Below are positions 21,366 to 32,548 of a stretch of DNA of 64,000 nt, piece after piece. The notes under the pieces are model-generated. The model was not told where the DNA came from. It searched no databases and saw nothing but the letters and a program-made list of their open reading frames with translations. The DNA is from Atherix ibis. Its lineage: Eukaryota > Arthropoda > Insecta > Diptera > Athericidae. The stretch lies in contig OY282605.1 of assembly GCA_958298945.1 (NCBI GenBank), forward strand, positions 22,608,811 through 22,672,810, given 5' to 3'. Position 1 is the stretch's first letter, and each line of letters begins with the position of its first letter. The position numbers were made by a program, and so were the translations under genes.

Positions 21366-22525
21366 GGGTGGTCCATCTAGCGGTTCCATTTTGAACTACT
21401 ATTTATTTGAAGTACTAGAGTGTTAAATGTCAACACGAATTGACAGATTGTTAGTTGAAAGTCAGAATTTTACGAAATGGTAATAAATACGCTTGAAGAA
21501 AACTGGGAAATATTGAGAACTTACTTCCAAAGTGGTGAGTCTTCAACCCAAACTGTGAGAAATTTAAAAAAAATGAGTAAAGATCGAATGCCATCACGTC
21601 AACTTGTGGACAAATTCATGAAGCGAGTTCGCGAAACTGGTTTGTTGGTTGCCACAGCAACTCGTTTCCGCTCTAATATAGTGCGTACGACCGAGAATAT
21701 TGTCGCCGTTGCTGAAAATGTCCGTGATCATCCATCAACATCAACTCGTCACCGTTCTCAGGAATTGAACATTCTGTTGAGAAGTTTGCACAAAGACTTC
21801 GGTATGAAAGCTTAAAAAGTTCAATTAGTCCAACAACAAAAGCCACATGACCATCCGATGCGTTTTTGGTTTGACCAATGGGATCAAGATCAATTGGCCG
21901 AAAATGAGCATTTTTACCGAAAAATCATCTTTTCGGATGAGGCCCATTTCCACCTCGGTGGGTATGTCAACAAACAACATTTTCTGGGCTCAGAAAATCC
22001 ATACGTCACCATGGAAAAGCCGATGCATCCACAACGAGTCACGGTTTGGTGCGGATTTTGGACTGGAGGCATCATTGACCCGTTTTTCTTCGAAAACGAT
22101 GAAGGAGCCGCCGTCCAACTTTTGGGTACTGCTTTCGCAAACCGAATAATCAGCCGAAATTCTGATGTCAATTGGCCGCCACGGAGCTGTGATTTGAGCC
22201 TGTTCGAATATTTTCTGTGGGGAGCCGTTAAGGATAAATGTTACGCAAGCCATCCAGAGACAATTGAGGCTTTGAAACACGAAATCAAAGTTGCCATTGA
22301 AAAGATACAGGCCCAGACAATCGAAAATGTACTGACAAATTGGGTCGAGCGAATGGGGTATTGTAAGGCCAGCCGTGGCAGTCATTTAAATGATGTGTTT
22401 CATTCCTTAATTTCAAGATTCAATCTTTCTAATAAAACCGGAAATTAAAAAAAATATACACTAGTTTTTTCTTTTCACTTTTTAAAATGCAACTTTTAAA
22501 TTTGCACCACATATATGGTCCACCC
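21366..22525 (+). mobile_element. DD41D (rosa-like) mariner, best preserved copy
   Basis: It is 1160 bp with short TIRs (GGGTGGTCCAT at the left; its complement ATGGTCCACCC at the right) and TA at 21364-21365 and 22526-22527. This is the most complete member of a lineage that left at least seven relics in the window. The TIRs are far shorter than those of the DD34D mariners here. The rosa-like name rests on the 41-residue spacing expected between second and third Asp in intact relatives, which is my recollection of the family. Confidence 0.85.
21477..22448 (+). pseudogene. DD41D transposase with one stop and an internal deletion
   Basis: A single frame runs from ATG 21477 to 22448, broken only by TAA at 21813-21815 after LHKDFGMKA. 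Segments in order: RMPSRQLVDKFMKRV (HTH), HPSTSTRHRSQEL, HDHPMRFWFDQW, FSDEAHFHLGGYVNKQ (first Asp), GSENPYVTMEKPMHPQRV, TVWCGFWTGGIIDPFFFEN and VNWPPRSCDLSLFEYFLWG. In the last, the third acidic residue is Glu. The tail is SRGSHLNDVFHS. Between FFFENDEGAAVQLLG and RIISRNSDVNW about 45 residues are gone, including the QQDGATCHTA segment with the second Asp. The element cannot catalyse transposition. Confidence 0.9.
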
Positions 22526-22639
22526 TATATAAGGCGCTGTATGGCCCGGAGACTCCATTGGTCTGTATGTTATCGCAAATGAGACTTGCTGCCAATGGAG
22601 TGCGCTACAGAATTTTCTGTTTTGTTTACATGACATACC

Positions 22640-23010
22640 CATCGCGAGACATACTACCACGGGTCGCCTACAAACATAGCAATTAAGATTATGCTCAATC
22701 AGCGCACGACCATAACTGATTGTTAGCAGTCAGTAATCCGTTACAAGCTGATCGCTCTCGAGGACAGCGCCCAAGATAATTGCTAATATCTCCCACCAAC
22801 GATCCGCAGATCGTACCCGCGCTGTAGGTATCAACCACAGCCACCACGTAAACGCCGAAGCACCTCTCCATAACCGAGCATAGAATGCTATTTCTATGGG
22901 GCCCCTCGATTGCCATGATACCAATTTAGGTTTTAAGAGTATTGAGGTTCGTACTCCGCTCTCAGATCTACGGTCAGGAACCCTGTAAATTCCTACTCAC
23001 CACTCGGACT
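22640..23010 (-). mobile_element. R1-like retrotransposon 3' UTR, reverse orientation
   Basis: It is collinear with 8450-8840 read on the minus strand. Landmarks: ACCACGGGTCGCCTAC, CAATCAGCGCACGAC, TCCGTTACAAGCTGATCGC, GATCGTACCCGCGCTGTAGG, CAACCACAGCC, TTGAGGTTCGTACTCC and CCTGTAAATTCCT. No coding region remains. It is the least degraded of the reverse-oriented tails. Confidence 0.8.
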
Positions 23011-23189
23011 TTTTTTTGTACCATACACCATGCCCCCGTAGGAGTAATCATGTGACTATTATTATGTTTAATATCACGTCGACCAGCCACGGCATATCCA
23101 CTGTCGAATATCTACTTTTGCCCCTTGTTAGTTATATTTATTTGTATGCCATCATTGGGATGAGAAGCTGGTATATACTTAACATCCTG

Positions 23190-23590
23190 CCGCCGGGGCG
23201 AAGGAGTGAACTACAGAGATATGGTAACTAATATTTTATGGCATATTTTCGTTGCCATGGATATCGGCGATTTGTGGTTTCATCAGGACGATGCTACGCA
23301 CCGCACTGCCCAAGACGCAATCGATTTATTTAAAACGAAATTTAATAAACGTCTTATTTTGCGAAGAGTTTATATCAATTTCAACGCCGTTGGACCTATT
23401 CATGTGGGGCTATGTGAAAGATAACGTTTATGCGAATAGTCCACATACAATTTTACATTTCAAACCCAATATCAACTGCGTCAGCCTTGAAATAGAGCCA
23501 CAATTATATAAAAATGTGATCGAAAAGATTGATGGCTTTAAATATAGTAGTGGTGGTGGACATTTTCCTGATATTGTTTTCAATTCATAA
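23190..23590 (+). pseudogene. DD41D mariner relic carrying the second-Asp segment
   Basis: It reads NYRDMVTNILWHIF, then DIGDLWFHQDDATHRTAQDA followed by IDLFKTKFNKRL, spanning the second catalytic Asp region. After a frameshift come STPLDLFMWGYVKDNVYANS (23382-23441) and, near the end, SSGGGHFPDIVFNS. The WPPRSCD block is missing. This relic keeps exactly the piece that the copy at 21366 lacks. Confidence 0.8.
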
Positions 23591-23941
23591 ATGGTAAAAA
23601 CTCTTCAACATTTTCCAATAAAAAAATTTTCCAATAGCTTTACGAAGAACAAATTCGATAACACTTAATAGTTAATAAGGGTAAATAGCGATTATGGATG
23701 GAAGTGTAAAAAATAATCAGCTCAACCAATCGAAAACGCAATCCACATCATCAAACCCAAATTCGTTGAACTTTTTCTTGTGGGACTCATAACTTGAAGC
23801 CTAAAATATTTTCTAAAATTAGCCTCAAAAATGTCTCCTTCAAAAATTTTCCTCAAAAGAATCGTCTTTCGCAAAAATTCCCATAGCAGTTTTTTGAATA
23901 ATTTTACATTCTAAATACATAACAGAAAAATTCATACAATA
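23591..23941. other. Non-coding spacer, possible DD41D trace
   Basis: The stretch around 23755-23800 reads PNSLNFFLWDS, faintly like LTPLDFFLWGY, but nothing else supports a relic. Otherwise nothing is recognised. Confidence 0.35.
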
Positions 23942-23943
23942 TA

Positions 23944-24988
23944 CCAAGTGTATAAGCTTAAATCCGCTGTTAGGTCATAGATGGCGTGAGTGAGCGTATT
24001 AAGCTACCTACCATGAGCACGCCATACTATTTTTTATGAGTTTGACATCTGTCAACATTAATCAGAGCACATTGTCAGAAATTTCGTACAACAACATACA
24101 TTTTTCCTTTGGTAATCATGTCTAGTTTTGTGCCAGAAAAAGAGCATATCTGGGAAGCTCTGCTTTTCTGCTTCAATTTGAAGAAATCGGTTGCCGAATC
24201 GCATCAAATGCTTATGGAGGCCTATGGTGATAGTGCTTTGTCGGAAACAACGTGCCGAGATTAGTTTCATCGGTTCAAAGTCGGGAATTTTGACTTGGGG
24301 GACAAGAAGCGTAAAAAACGGCCCTGGAAGGTTGAGGACCATCAATTGCAGGCTCTTTTGGACGAAGACGATACCCAATCGCAAAAAATGCTCGTGGAGC
24401 AATTGGGTGTTATTCAACCAGCCATTTCCATGCGTCTGCGTGCCATGGGGACACGATTCTGTGCGTTTGTTGGGATCAGCAGAGTATCGTCTACTATGAG
24501 ATGTTGAAACCTGCTGAAACTGTCAATGCCTACTGCTACTACCAACAACTGATCAAATTGCACCGTGCTCTGCATGAAAAAAGGACGGATTATCAACAAA
24601 GACATGAAAAGCGGATTTTCCTCCACGACAACGCACCATCGCACACGTCAAAAATGGTCCAAAACTACTTGGAGACACTCAACTGGGAGGTGCTACCCAA
24701 CCCCGCTTATTCACCAGACCTGGCTCCTTCCGACTACCACCTGTTTTCGTCGATGGGCTCGCTGAGCAGCACTTCGATTCCTACGAAGACGTCCGAAAAT
24801 TGCTGATGAGTGGTTTGCCTCGCAAGAAAAGGTTTTTTTTTTGGCATGGTATCCACAAATTGCCCGAAAGATGGGAAAAATGTGTAGCTAGGGAGGGCAA
24901 GTACTTTGAATAAATTTATTCTTGGCTTCTATGAAAAAAAAATGTGTTTTTTGACTAAAAAACAGCGGATTTAAGCTTATACACCTGG
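23944..24988 (+). mobile_element. Mos1-like mariner, internally deleted
   Basis: It has 1045 bp with left TIR CCAAGTGTATAAGCTTAAAT and right TIR complementary to CCAGGTGTATAAGCTTAAAT. TA precedes it at 23942-23943. The right flank is TT instead of TA. Relative to the copy at 2515-3704 about 150-240 bp of the middle are missing. Confidence 0.92.
24119..24913 (+). pseudogene. Mos1-like transposase lacking first catalytic Asp
   Basis: It starts MSSFVPEKEHIWEALLFCF. TGG has become TAG in the TTCRDW motif near 24262. It continues FDLGDKKRKKRPWKVEDHQL and ISMRLRAMG, then jumps at about 24448 straight to CVCWDQQSIVYYEML, removing the linker and the VTGDE first-Asp motif. FLHDNAPSHTSKM (second Asp) and YSPDLAPSDYHLFSSMG (third Asp) are present. 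A small deletion then shifts the frame in GHALAEQHF. The stop context TACTTTGAATAA at 24901-24912 is conserved. Confidence 0.88.
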
Positions 24989-27334
24989 TTATTCAATAAG
25001 ATTTCACTCAAAATATAAATTTAGAATATATTTGATTTATCATTATACACAATCTGAAGCGTAAATTGGATAACCTTTTATTTACTATTCAAATATTGAT
25101 GATAGAATAACTCTTCTAAAAAAACTATTTTTTTATTTAAAGTCCACTTAAAAAATGATTAAATAATAAAAAAATGGGGGAGGCTATTCTTTTAATACAA
25201 CTCTTTTAACAGGTAAATAGAATATTTATTTTGTTTTGGGTGTTTAGAGTGAACGATGTGTCAAAATTTATATGCAAGAACATTAAAGTACACTTAAAAT
25301 ATTATTATATACAAAAATATATTTTTTTTTTAATTGAAAAAAAAATGTTTGTGATAAAAATTTTAGTGATAAAAGTTTTGTGTAAATTAATGTAAAAACA
25401 CAGAAAAATGCAGCTTATAAAAAGTTTTTTTTTCGATATTATTTTTTGGTTTCTTAAATTAAACAGTAATTTTTAAAAAAAATTTTAGTGCAGCAAATAA
25501 ATTATATTATTTATAAAATTTTTCTATAGAAAAATAGCATAAATTTGTATTTATCCACCCTGTTATACATAAAATTTTTTGGACCGTGTTATTGAACTTT
25601 GAGTATGTTTTATTTAATTTTACTTTTTATAACACATATTGGATAATAATTGTTATTAAAATAATACAATATATCATAGGCAGAAGAACATAATTGAACT
25701 TTTTTAACAACTTTAACAATTTCACATTACACAAACGAACGAACACTCAACACTTAAAAATAATCACAACAATCACTGAGTAAACAATTAAATTTAAGAG
25801 GCTATTTTTTTAAATAAAATTCTCTTAATACGAGTAGTTTGTTTAGTAGAAATTTCGGTTTATTTTGGGTGGTTAGAGCGAACGATGTGTCAGAAAATTT
25901 TTATGAGAGAACACTATATAAATAATAAGAGTACCGCCTGTTTTGATATGTGAAAAAATTCTCTTTATCGCAGAGTAAGAACTATTTTGGTTAGAAAAAT
26001 CGGTGCGGCTGCGTATGGCAAAGCTTTAAATTTGGAATATGTTATCACGTTGACAGTACACCCCTGTTGCTCTCTTAGAAATAAATATCCATTCGTGTAA
26101 GAATTATGTCATTCAAAAGTAGTTTTTATTTTTATTATTACAATAGTTGCGTAAATATTGAAAAAAATGTTTTTAAATATAAAAAAACGTGACACAAACA
26201 ACGAGCTCTAAGAAAAAGAGAAAAACTGTTTATAGAACAAAAGAGAAAAATATGACGACAAACCAAACAAAAACAAATAACTTAAAATGAAAAATCCTCG
26301 TAGAAAGTTGATATGTACGAGTATATAAATAAGATTAATCAAATAAAAATGAGAAAAACCAAAACAAACATTTTAGAAAGAAAACAAAATTCGTTTTACC
26401 ACTTTATTCAGTTCTCAAGGTATTTATGTGTTTAAATAGCTGGTTTAGAACTTTTTCGTATTCATAAAAAATGAATTGTTGTCAGTTGTTGCTCTTGTTA
26501 ATATGAGATCTCTCAATAAAAAATTTCGGCCAAAATAATTCACGTAAAAATTGTTTAGAAAAAAATTAAATATTTTTCATTGTCTTTTTTTTTTTTAATT
26601 TATCACTTTTTTAACATAATTTTACTGAAATTGATTATTATATTGAATAGTTTAATTTTGATATTATTGTAAAATTACTATGGAAATAATTGTAGAAGTT
26701 ACAATAAATCAAATTGTCGAGGTTGGAGAAGAACCTGTCGCGCACATCAAACTAAATACAGATTCTTATTTCAACTAAACGCATCGAGAGAAACGATGTT
26801 CTATTCTCTAGTCGTAGTCTCATCTTGAGTGCGGCGGACTCTGCTACAATATTTGAACACGGATGGTTGGTTGGCCTTAGCCGTTGTCAGGGTCAGATGG
26901 ATGCGTCTCGTGTCGCTTTGCTGCTATGTTCTTGCTGCGACAGAATGGTTGCAGCAGCGCATTCATGCAGAAAAGCTTCACGTTGTCTCTTTATCGTCCG
27001 CACACCTGTGCAAACTGATGCACCGATTTAACTGCACAAATTCTGCTAATATTCAGCAACTTAGAGATAGTGCGCTCATTTACAATAAGTTGTATTGGGT
27101 TTGTTTATTTACTGGGGCCGGGGGTTGCATCAGTGCAAAACTAACCGCTTAAAATGAGACTTTTTCACACTTCCATGCATTATCGCTATTTGCTATTTAT
27201 TATCTACAAAGGGCTAACCATTTTAGGCTTCGGAAAGTAAATATTACAAAAAATACATTTTGTATTTATATCTATGATAAAATTTTTATATTATTTAATT
27301 TGTTAAATCTTGCCATTATACGTAAAGTATAAAA
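24989..27334. other. AT-rich region with dispersed repeats and a GC-rich island
   Basis: Two related blocks of about 130 bp (25170-25300 and 25796-25930) share GAACGATGTGTCA and flanking text. Part of 25290-25370 resembles the tandem repeat at 27985-28805. The sub-region 26760-27150 is markedly GC- and CpG-richer, with overlapping frames of 68 and 107 codons that I cannot assign. No splice-consistent gene could be built. Confidence 0.5.
26760..27150. other. GC-rich island of unknown role
   Basis: About 390 bp of balanced composition stands out from over 70 percent A+T neighbours. It contains open frames at 26825-27031 and 26829-27152, neither resembling a family I know. Composition of this kind fits a promoter/5' exon, an exon remnant or transferred mobile DNA. 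Nothing in the sequence decides between these. Confidence 0.4.
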
Positions 27335-27915
27335 TTATTTAAATGGCCGCCAATAGACTACTTGCAGGATTAGATCATTTTAAAGGTAATTTTTTACGAA
27401 TTTTTCGCACATTTCGGGAGGTATTTTAACCGTAAGTTCAGAACAGTTTGAATAGACACAATTTTTTTCGTATTTTCACAATAATATCTTACAAAGTTGG
27501 CTTAGAGGCTAACTGACATCACCAAATCTTGAAATTAAACAACCTAGGAACTTTTATCGCAATAAAGCCAAAAATTTGTAGTGTTATGTAGCTTATGGCG
27601 CCGTTTTGTTGAAACCACATATGATCCAGATTGAAATCATTAAGTTCAGGAGAAAAAATGTTGATTATTATACGGATATACCGTTCAGAAATGACTGTAA
27701 ATGTATTTCTTTCTTTATTTTCAAAGAAATACGGCTGAATGAAACCGTCAGACCACTAACATATGAACACCAGACAGTCACTTTCCACGGATACAATAGC
27801 CTCTCCGTTGTCACTTATGAATTCGAAGAGTCCCATATATGGAAATTTTGATTATTGACATATATAACGAGTGAGAAATTAGCCAACGAGTAATGAAAAT
27901 TCTCTTCTTAAAGCG
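27335..27915 (-). pseudogene. DD41D mariner relic, long version
   Basis: Minus strand from 27915: ENFHYSLANFSLVIYVNNQN-like text, WKVTVWCSYVSG, FIQPYFFENKERNTFTVISE, then RYIRIIIN, FNLDHMWFQQNGAIS (second Asp now Asn) and FIAIKVPRL. After a gap come PPEMCEKFVKNY (27400-27440) and remains of the SRG.HLND tail near 27360. It spans the middle and C-terminal two thirds of the lineage protein, with many stops and shifts. Confidence 0.8.
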
Positions 27916-27984
27916 CAAAGCTTAACTTCAGTAGAATTACCAATTTTGTAAAAAGTTTGTTGGTACTGTATGAAAAAAAACAGC

Positions 27985-28805
27985 TCACTTAAAAAAAAGT
28001 ATGAGGCAACCAACCTGTTACATTTATCAAAAACATTTATTTTTTCAATATTTCTAATTTAAAAAAAAATAAATTTGATCGAAAATCAATTGTTTTTTTA
28101 AAGTACACTTTAAAAATTATTATAAAAATATTTGTTTTTTTTTTTTAATTTGAAAATAAAATGTTTGTGATAAAAATGATTAAAATTTAAATGTATAATC
28201 CAAAAATTTAGAATTGTTATTGTATATTTTCTGAGGTTTTCAGTAGAATTCTTTTAAAAATAATTTTTTATAAAATATGTACTGAAATATAAATTTTTAG
28301 CACAGGCGATTTGAAGTCGGAAGAACTGCTGCGTACTACACTCAGGCGTTATGAGGGTCGCTAAAACATTTAAAATTTTTGTAAAAAGAGATATGAGGGT
28401 TGCTAAAACCTCACTTAAAAAAAGGGATACGGCAACCTGTTACATTTACCAAAAATATTGATTTTTTTAATATTTTTAATTTAAAAAAAAATAGTTTTGA
28501 TCGAAAATCAATTGTTTTTTTAAAGTACACTTTACAAATTATTATAAAAATATTTTTTTTTTTTTTTAATTTGAAAATAAAATTTTTGGGATAAAAATGA
28601 TTAAAATTTTATGTAAGATCCAAAAATTTAGAATTGTTATTTTTTTCTCAGGTCCTATCTACCTCAATCTACCCTATAGTACGTTTTCACACATTTTTTT
28701 TTTTTAGAAAATTTGTACTGAAATATAAATTTTTAGCACAGGCGATTTGAAGTCAGAATTGCTGCATACTAAACTCAGTCGTTATAAGGGTCGCTAAAAC
28801 CTTTT
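27985..28805. repeat. Tandem duplication of a ~425-bp AT-rich unit
   Basis: Two adjacent units share, in order, GGCAACC...CTGTTACATTTA, TTGATCGAAAATCAATTG (28075; 28497), AAAGTACACTTTA, TTTAGAATTGTTATT, TTTAGCACAGGCGATTTGAA and GGGTCGCTAAAAC (28355; 28788). The offset is 422-433 bp. A part also resembles 25290-25370. No coding potential is seen. Confidence 0.88.
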
Positions 28806-29149
28806 TAACATTGTTTCCACCATGAAATTTGCGATCAGGTGAAAACGATTGCAAGAGAACGAAAGGAACCCCTTTTTGGCGATGGAGATATCCGGGTGAT
28901 AGAGGATCCAAGTATTAGTAATGTCTGGTCCTACGCGAATAATCCCTTTTTTGAGTTTTTCAAGGACTCTGTTGTTAATCGACGACTTGACTTCACAAGA
29001 TCCCTCACTTATTCCACATTTTCCTAAGTTTTCAATATTAAAGGCCTCCCTAACCGATGAAGTCTTTCGCTGCTTCTTGACCTTATTATTAAAATTATTA
29101 ACCTTATTTATAAGTAATCCATACTTACTAGGAGACCCAAATAATTTTA
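28806..29149. other. Spacer without a recognised gene
   Basis: A frame of 184 codons on the minus strand runs from the mariner relic at 29150 across this spacer. Its text is mixed and partly antisense to the relic. ATATTAAAGGCCTCC at 29038 recurs, inverted, near 38965. Confidence 0.4.
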
Positions 29150-29902
29150 TTCCTGCATATCCTTTTTGATTCTGCACAGTAGTTTTTGGTTGATATCTTA
29201 TGGAAAAAAATTTGTGCCGCCGCATTGACGTTTGTGATTTGCTTCTCAAACGCCAAGAAAATGATCCATTTTTGAAGCGTTTTATCACTGCGGACGAGAA
29301 ATGGGTTGCGTATAACAATATTAAGCGTAAAACATTCTGGAGTAGCATAGATTAACTGGCTCAAAACATTTCTAAAGCCAATATTCATCAAAAAAAGGAG
29401 GGATTTCAAAGGAATCGTTTATTTTGAGCTTCTACCGAGCAACACAACGATTAATTCTGAAGTGTACTGCCATCAGTTCGACAAATTGAATGATTCACTT
29501 AAATAAAAAAGACCAGAATTGGTCGATAGGAAAAGTATAGGATTCCAACAGGATAATGCGAAACCACACTCGGCAAAAGCTTTTAGAGCTTGGATGGGAT
29601 ATACTGCCATACCCACCATACTCTAAAGACCTAGCACCTTCCGATTATCATTTGTTCTGGTCTCTACAAAAAATTTTAGACGCTAAAACGTTTAATTCTA
29701 ATGAGGAGATCAAAAAGCACTTGGATCAGTTTTTTTCCACCAAATTTTATGAGCGTGGAATCATGATGCTACTGCCAGAAAGATGGCAAAAGCTATTGGA
29801 TCAGACTGGACAATATTTAATTGAATAAAATATTAATTCACTATAAGAAAATCGTCTTTCATTTTTATAAAAAAAAACGAAATTACTTTCCAAACAACCC
29901 AA
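29150..29902 (+). mobile_element. Mellifera-like mariner, N-terminus deleted
   Basis: The 5' UTR text GTAGTTTTTGGTTGATA is shared with the minus-strand copy at 63106-63986. After an ATG (29201) the frame jumps to RRIDVCDLLLKRQENDPFLK and RFITADEKW (first Asp). A broken middle follows. Then an open 90-codon end (29556-29828) has PPYSKDLAPSDYHLFWSLQ (third Asp), ERGIMMLLPERWQK and TGQYLIE. The second-Asp segment (QQDNAKPHSAKA) is frame-shifted at 29540-29580. The right TIR ends CAACCCAA at 29902, followed by TA. The left TIR is missing. Confidence 0.85.
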
Positions 29903-31069
29903 TATTTTGATTTGAACATAATTTATTTGTTATTAAAATATAAAAAAATATCACACCAAATATTAATTAAAAAATTCTTATGGTGTCAGAACTGTTATGA
30001 CTGGTATTTAACATGTTAATCAAGAACAACTGTGAATAATATTATTAGGTAAATAAAATTAAACGAAACCTAAAACATTTTATTTTTTTACTAAAAATGT
30101 ACTCATTTTTACTATTCAAATTTATGCACATACTCGTAACTTAAAAAAAGGTCTAAATATGTTATTAAACGATTGTTTCGATTGGAAATAGGACACTGCA
30201 TGAATTTGATCTCATTTGAAAATAATTAAGCACATAGTTGCGCTTTTGCTGTAGTTGAAGTTAAGTTTTTCTGTCAATTCTTTTAGATAACGTTTTTCAT
30301 AATTAATTTCCGTTCTAATTAGTCTTACACGATAAAAGTATATTATTTTGTATCAATTTAAAATGACAGCGTATATAAAGTAAATGATGTTATCAGAAAT
30401 TTTCTACTTACGAACATTAATTAAAGAAAGAAAATTTTAATTTATTCAAATCGATTGAGTAACCCAGAATTGCTTACCTTCAATCCAAGGTTAAATTGTT
30501 TTATCATCACGATAGTATAGAATTTATTTATGTACAGATAGTTTATATCATATAAAAAGAGATCATAATCAATCTAGTTTTTCTTTTATGTTCTTCTTCA
30601 AATTAAAGTGAAAAAGGTTCGAAGATGATAAAAATTATTTTTCAAGTTTTCATGTCAATTTCGCATATTTTTTTCTATTAAAATTCTGTTGAAGCAAATC
30701 TAGTTAAGTAACAAGAAGATTTATTCGATTTTTTTATTACCATAAACTTATGGCATATTTTATGAAGAATTAATATGTAAATTTTTTTTAAAACAATTTG
30801 CTGTAATAAAAAACAATTTTGAAAGAAAACAAATAAATAAAAATTTTACTATAAAAATTTTTTTCTTGCATGAATAAAAATTTCTCCTTTACTTTGAAAA
30901 CCAGAGTACAATTTTTTAACGTCTTCAAAAAATGCATTCCCCTGCATTTTTATGACACCAACAAGGCTTAGGTATCCACAAAAATTGAAGCAGTTCAGAA
31001 ACTACACCTACAACCAGGAGAAAAAAGTAGGGAATTTGTGATTTTAAGTGATATCTCGACTAACAAACT
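29903..31069. other. AT-rich spacer with one duplicated block
   Basis: Positions 30197-30440 correspond to 41066-41230 (shared GCATGAATTTGATCTCA and TTTTAGATAACGTTTTTCAT). Positions 30970-31010 (GGTATCCACAAAAATTG) recur at 31876-31912 on the far side of the mariner at 31070. No gene is seen. Confidence 0.6.
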
Positions 31070-31861
31070 TAAGGTCTGTTCAAAAAGTATTGCGAATTTT
31101 GTGTTTTTTTTTTTCAAAAATTATTTATTCATGAATATCTATTTTGCCCCCCTTCAAAGTAATCCCCACCAGATGTTATACACTTGTGCCAAAGTTTTTT
31201 CCAATCCTCGAAGCACTTCAAAAAACCATTTTTTGTGTTCTTATTCAGCTCCTCCTTCGATGCCGTCTTTATCTCCTAAATTGTAGCGTAGCGTCGTCCT
31301 TTCATGGGGCTCTTCAGTTTCGGGAACAAGAAAAAGTCACAGGGAGCCAGATCTGGGGAATACGGTGGCTGCGGCATTATTAATGTGTTGTTTTTGGCCA
31401 AAAATGGCAAAATCCAATTTTTGTTCTTCTACAAATCCGGGCGTTTCTGGCGCAACTTGCGCAAAAGTGGCAGGTAATATTCCTTACTGACCGTTCTACC
31501 CTGTGGCAAAAGCTCATGATGCACCACGCCCCTGCAATCGAAGAAAATTGAAAGCAAAACCTTCACATTCGACCGAACTTGGCGCGCTTTTTCGGTCTTG
31601 CCTCGTGCGGCATCCTCCATTAGGATGATTGAGCTTTGGTTCCACGTCATAACCCCATGATTCGTCACCAGTTATGACCCTCTGGAGCAAATTTGGGTCG
31701 TCGCGGACAATGTCCAACAGCTCCTTGGCAATGTTAATGCGATGCTGTTTTTGGTCGAAATTGAGCAAAAATCGAAGACGAGCCCTAACACATGCAAGCA
31801 AAGCAGCTTTCCAAAATTAACTGAAAATTCAAAATTCGCGATACTTTTTAAACAGACCTCG
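31070..31861 (-). mobile_element. Mariner with GGTCTGTTCAAAAAGTA ends, internally deleted
   Basis: The 792-bp element has its right end at CCTCG (31857-31861), followed by TA. The left end TAAGGTCTGTTC looks like CGAGGTCTGTTC with both CpG bases decayed. Minus-strand remnants in order: SINTKNSIALTLPRS-region text, FDQKQHRINIAKELLDIV, QRVITGDESWGYDVEPK (first Asp) and VRSNVKVLLSIFFDCRGVVH followed by HELLPQGRTV. The segment with the second Asp is lost. Then come YSPDLAPCDFFLFPKLKSP (third Asp) and GGDYFEGGKIDI. The N-terminal HTH half is absent. Confidence 0.88.
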
Positions 31862-31989
31862 TACATTCCTGATTATGGTATCCACAAAAATTGTACCAGT
31901 TCAGAAACTCCAACTCATAAACTTAAAACATTCCTGACTATATGGTTCGTATCTTGGAAAGTTCAAGTTCGTATCTCGAAACCCGCTTC

Positions 31990-32548
31990 TGTCAAAATAA
32001 ATCAGTGCACATTGTCAGAAATTTCATACAACAACATATATTTTTCCTTTAGTAATCATGTCTAGTTTTGTGCCAGAAAAAGAGCATATGCGGGAAGCTC
32101 TGCTTTTCTGCTTCAATTTGAAGAAATCGGTTGCCGAATCATATCGAATGCTTATGGAGGTCTATGGTGACAGTGCTTTATTGGAAACAACGTGCCGAGA
32201 TTGGTTTCGTCGGTTCAAAGACGGCAATTTTGACTTGTGGGACAAGATGCGTGAAAAACGGCCTAGGAAGGTTGAGGACCATCAATTGCAGGCTCTTTTG
32301 GACGAAGACGATACCCAAGGCTCTTTTGGACGAAGATCAGATCGGAAAATGCGTGCCGCATGAATTGAGCGATATGCAGATGGAGCGACGCCAAAACACA
32401 TGCGAAATCTTGCTCGCCAGACAGTCGTTCCAGTATCGGATTAAGACAGGCAATGAAAAGTGGATATATTTCGAGAATCCTAAACGCAAGAAATCGTGGG
32501 TTGGTCCCGGCCAACCATCAACATCTTCCCAAAGACCAAATCGCTTCG
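31990..32548 (+). pseudogene. Mos1-like mariner 5' half (left part of a chimera)
   Basis: The 5' UTR and ATG at 32058 match the Mos1-like family: MSSFVPEKEHMREALLFCF, then TTCRDWFRRFKDGNFDLWD. A local rearrangement at 32300-32345 repeats GCTCTTTTGGACGAAGA and deletes the second HTH. The frame resumes KCVPHELSDMQMERRQNTC, then GNEKWIYFENPKRKKSW, in which TGDE reads TGNE. It ends abruptly after PRPNRF at 32548. The left TIR is missing too. The next base begins a different mariner lineage. Confidence 0.88.

Noticed and set aside
28794..29348. 184-codon minus-strand frame
   Set aside because: It crosses the 5' part of a plus-strand mariner relic as antisense and shows no domain.
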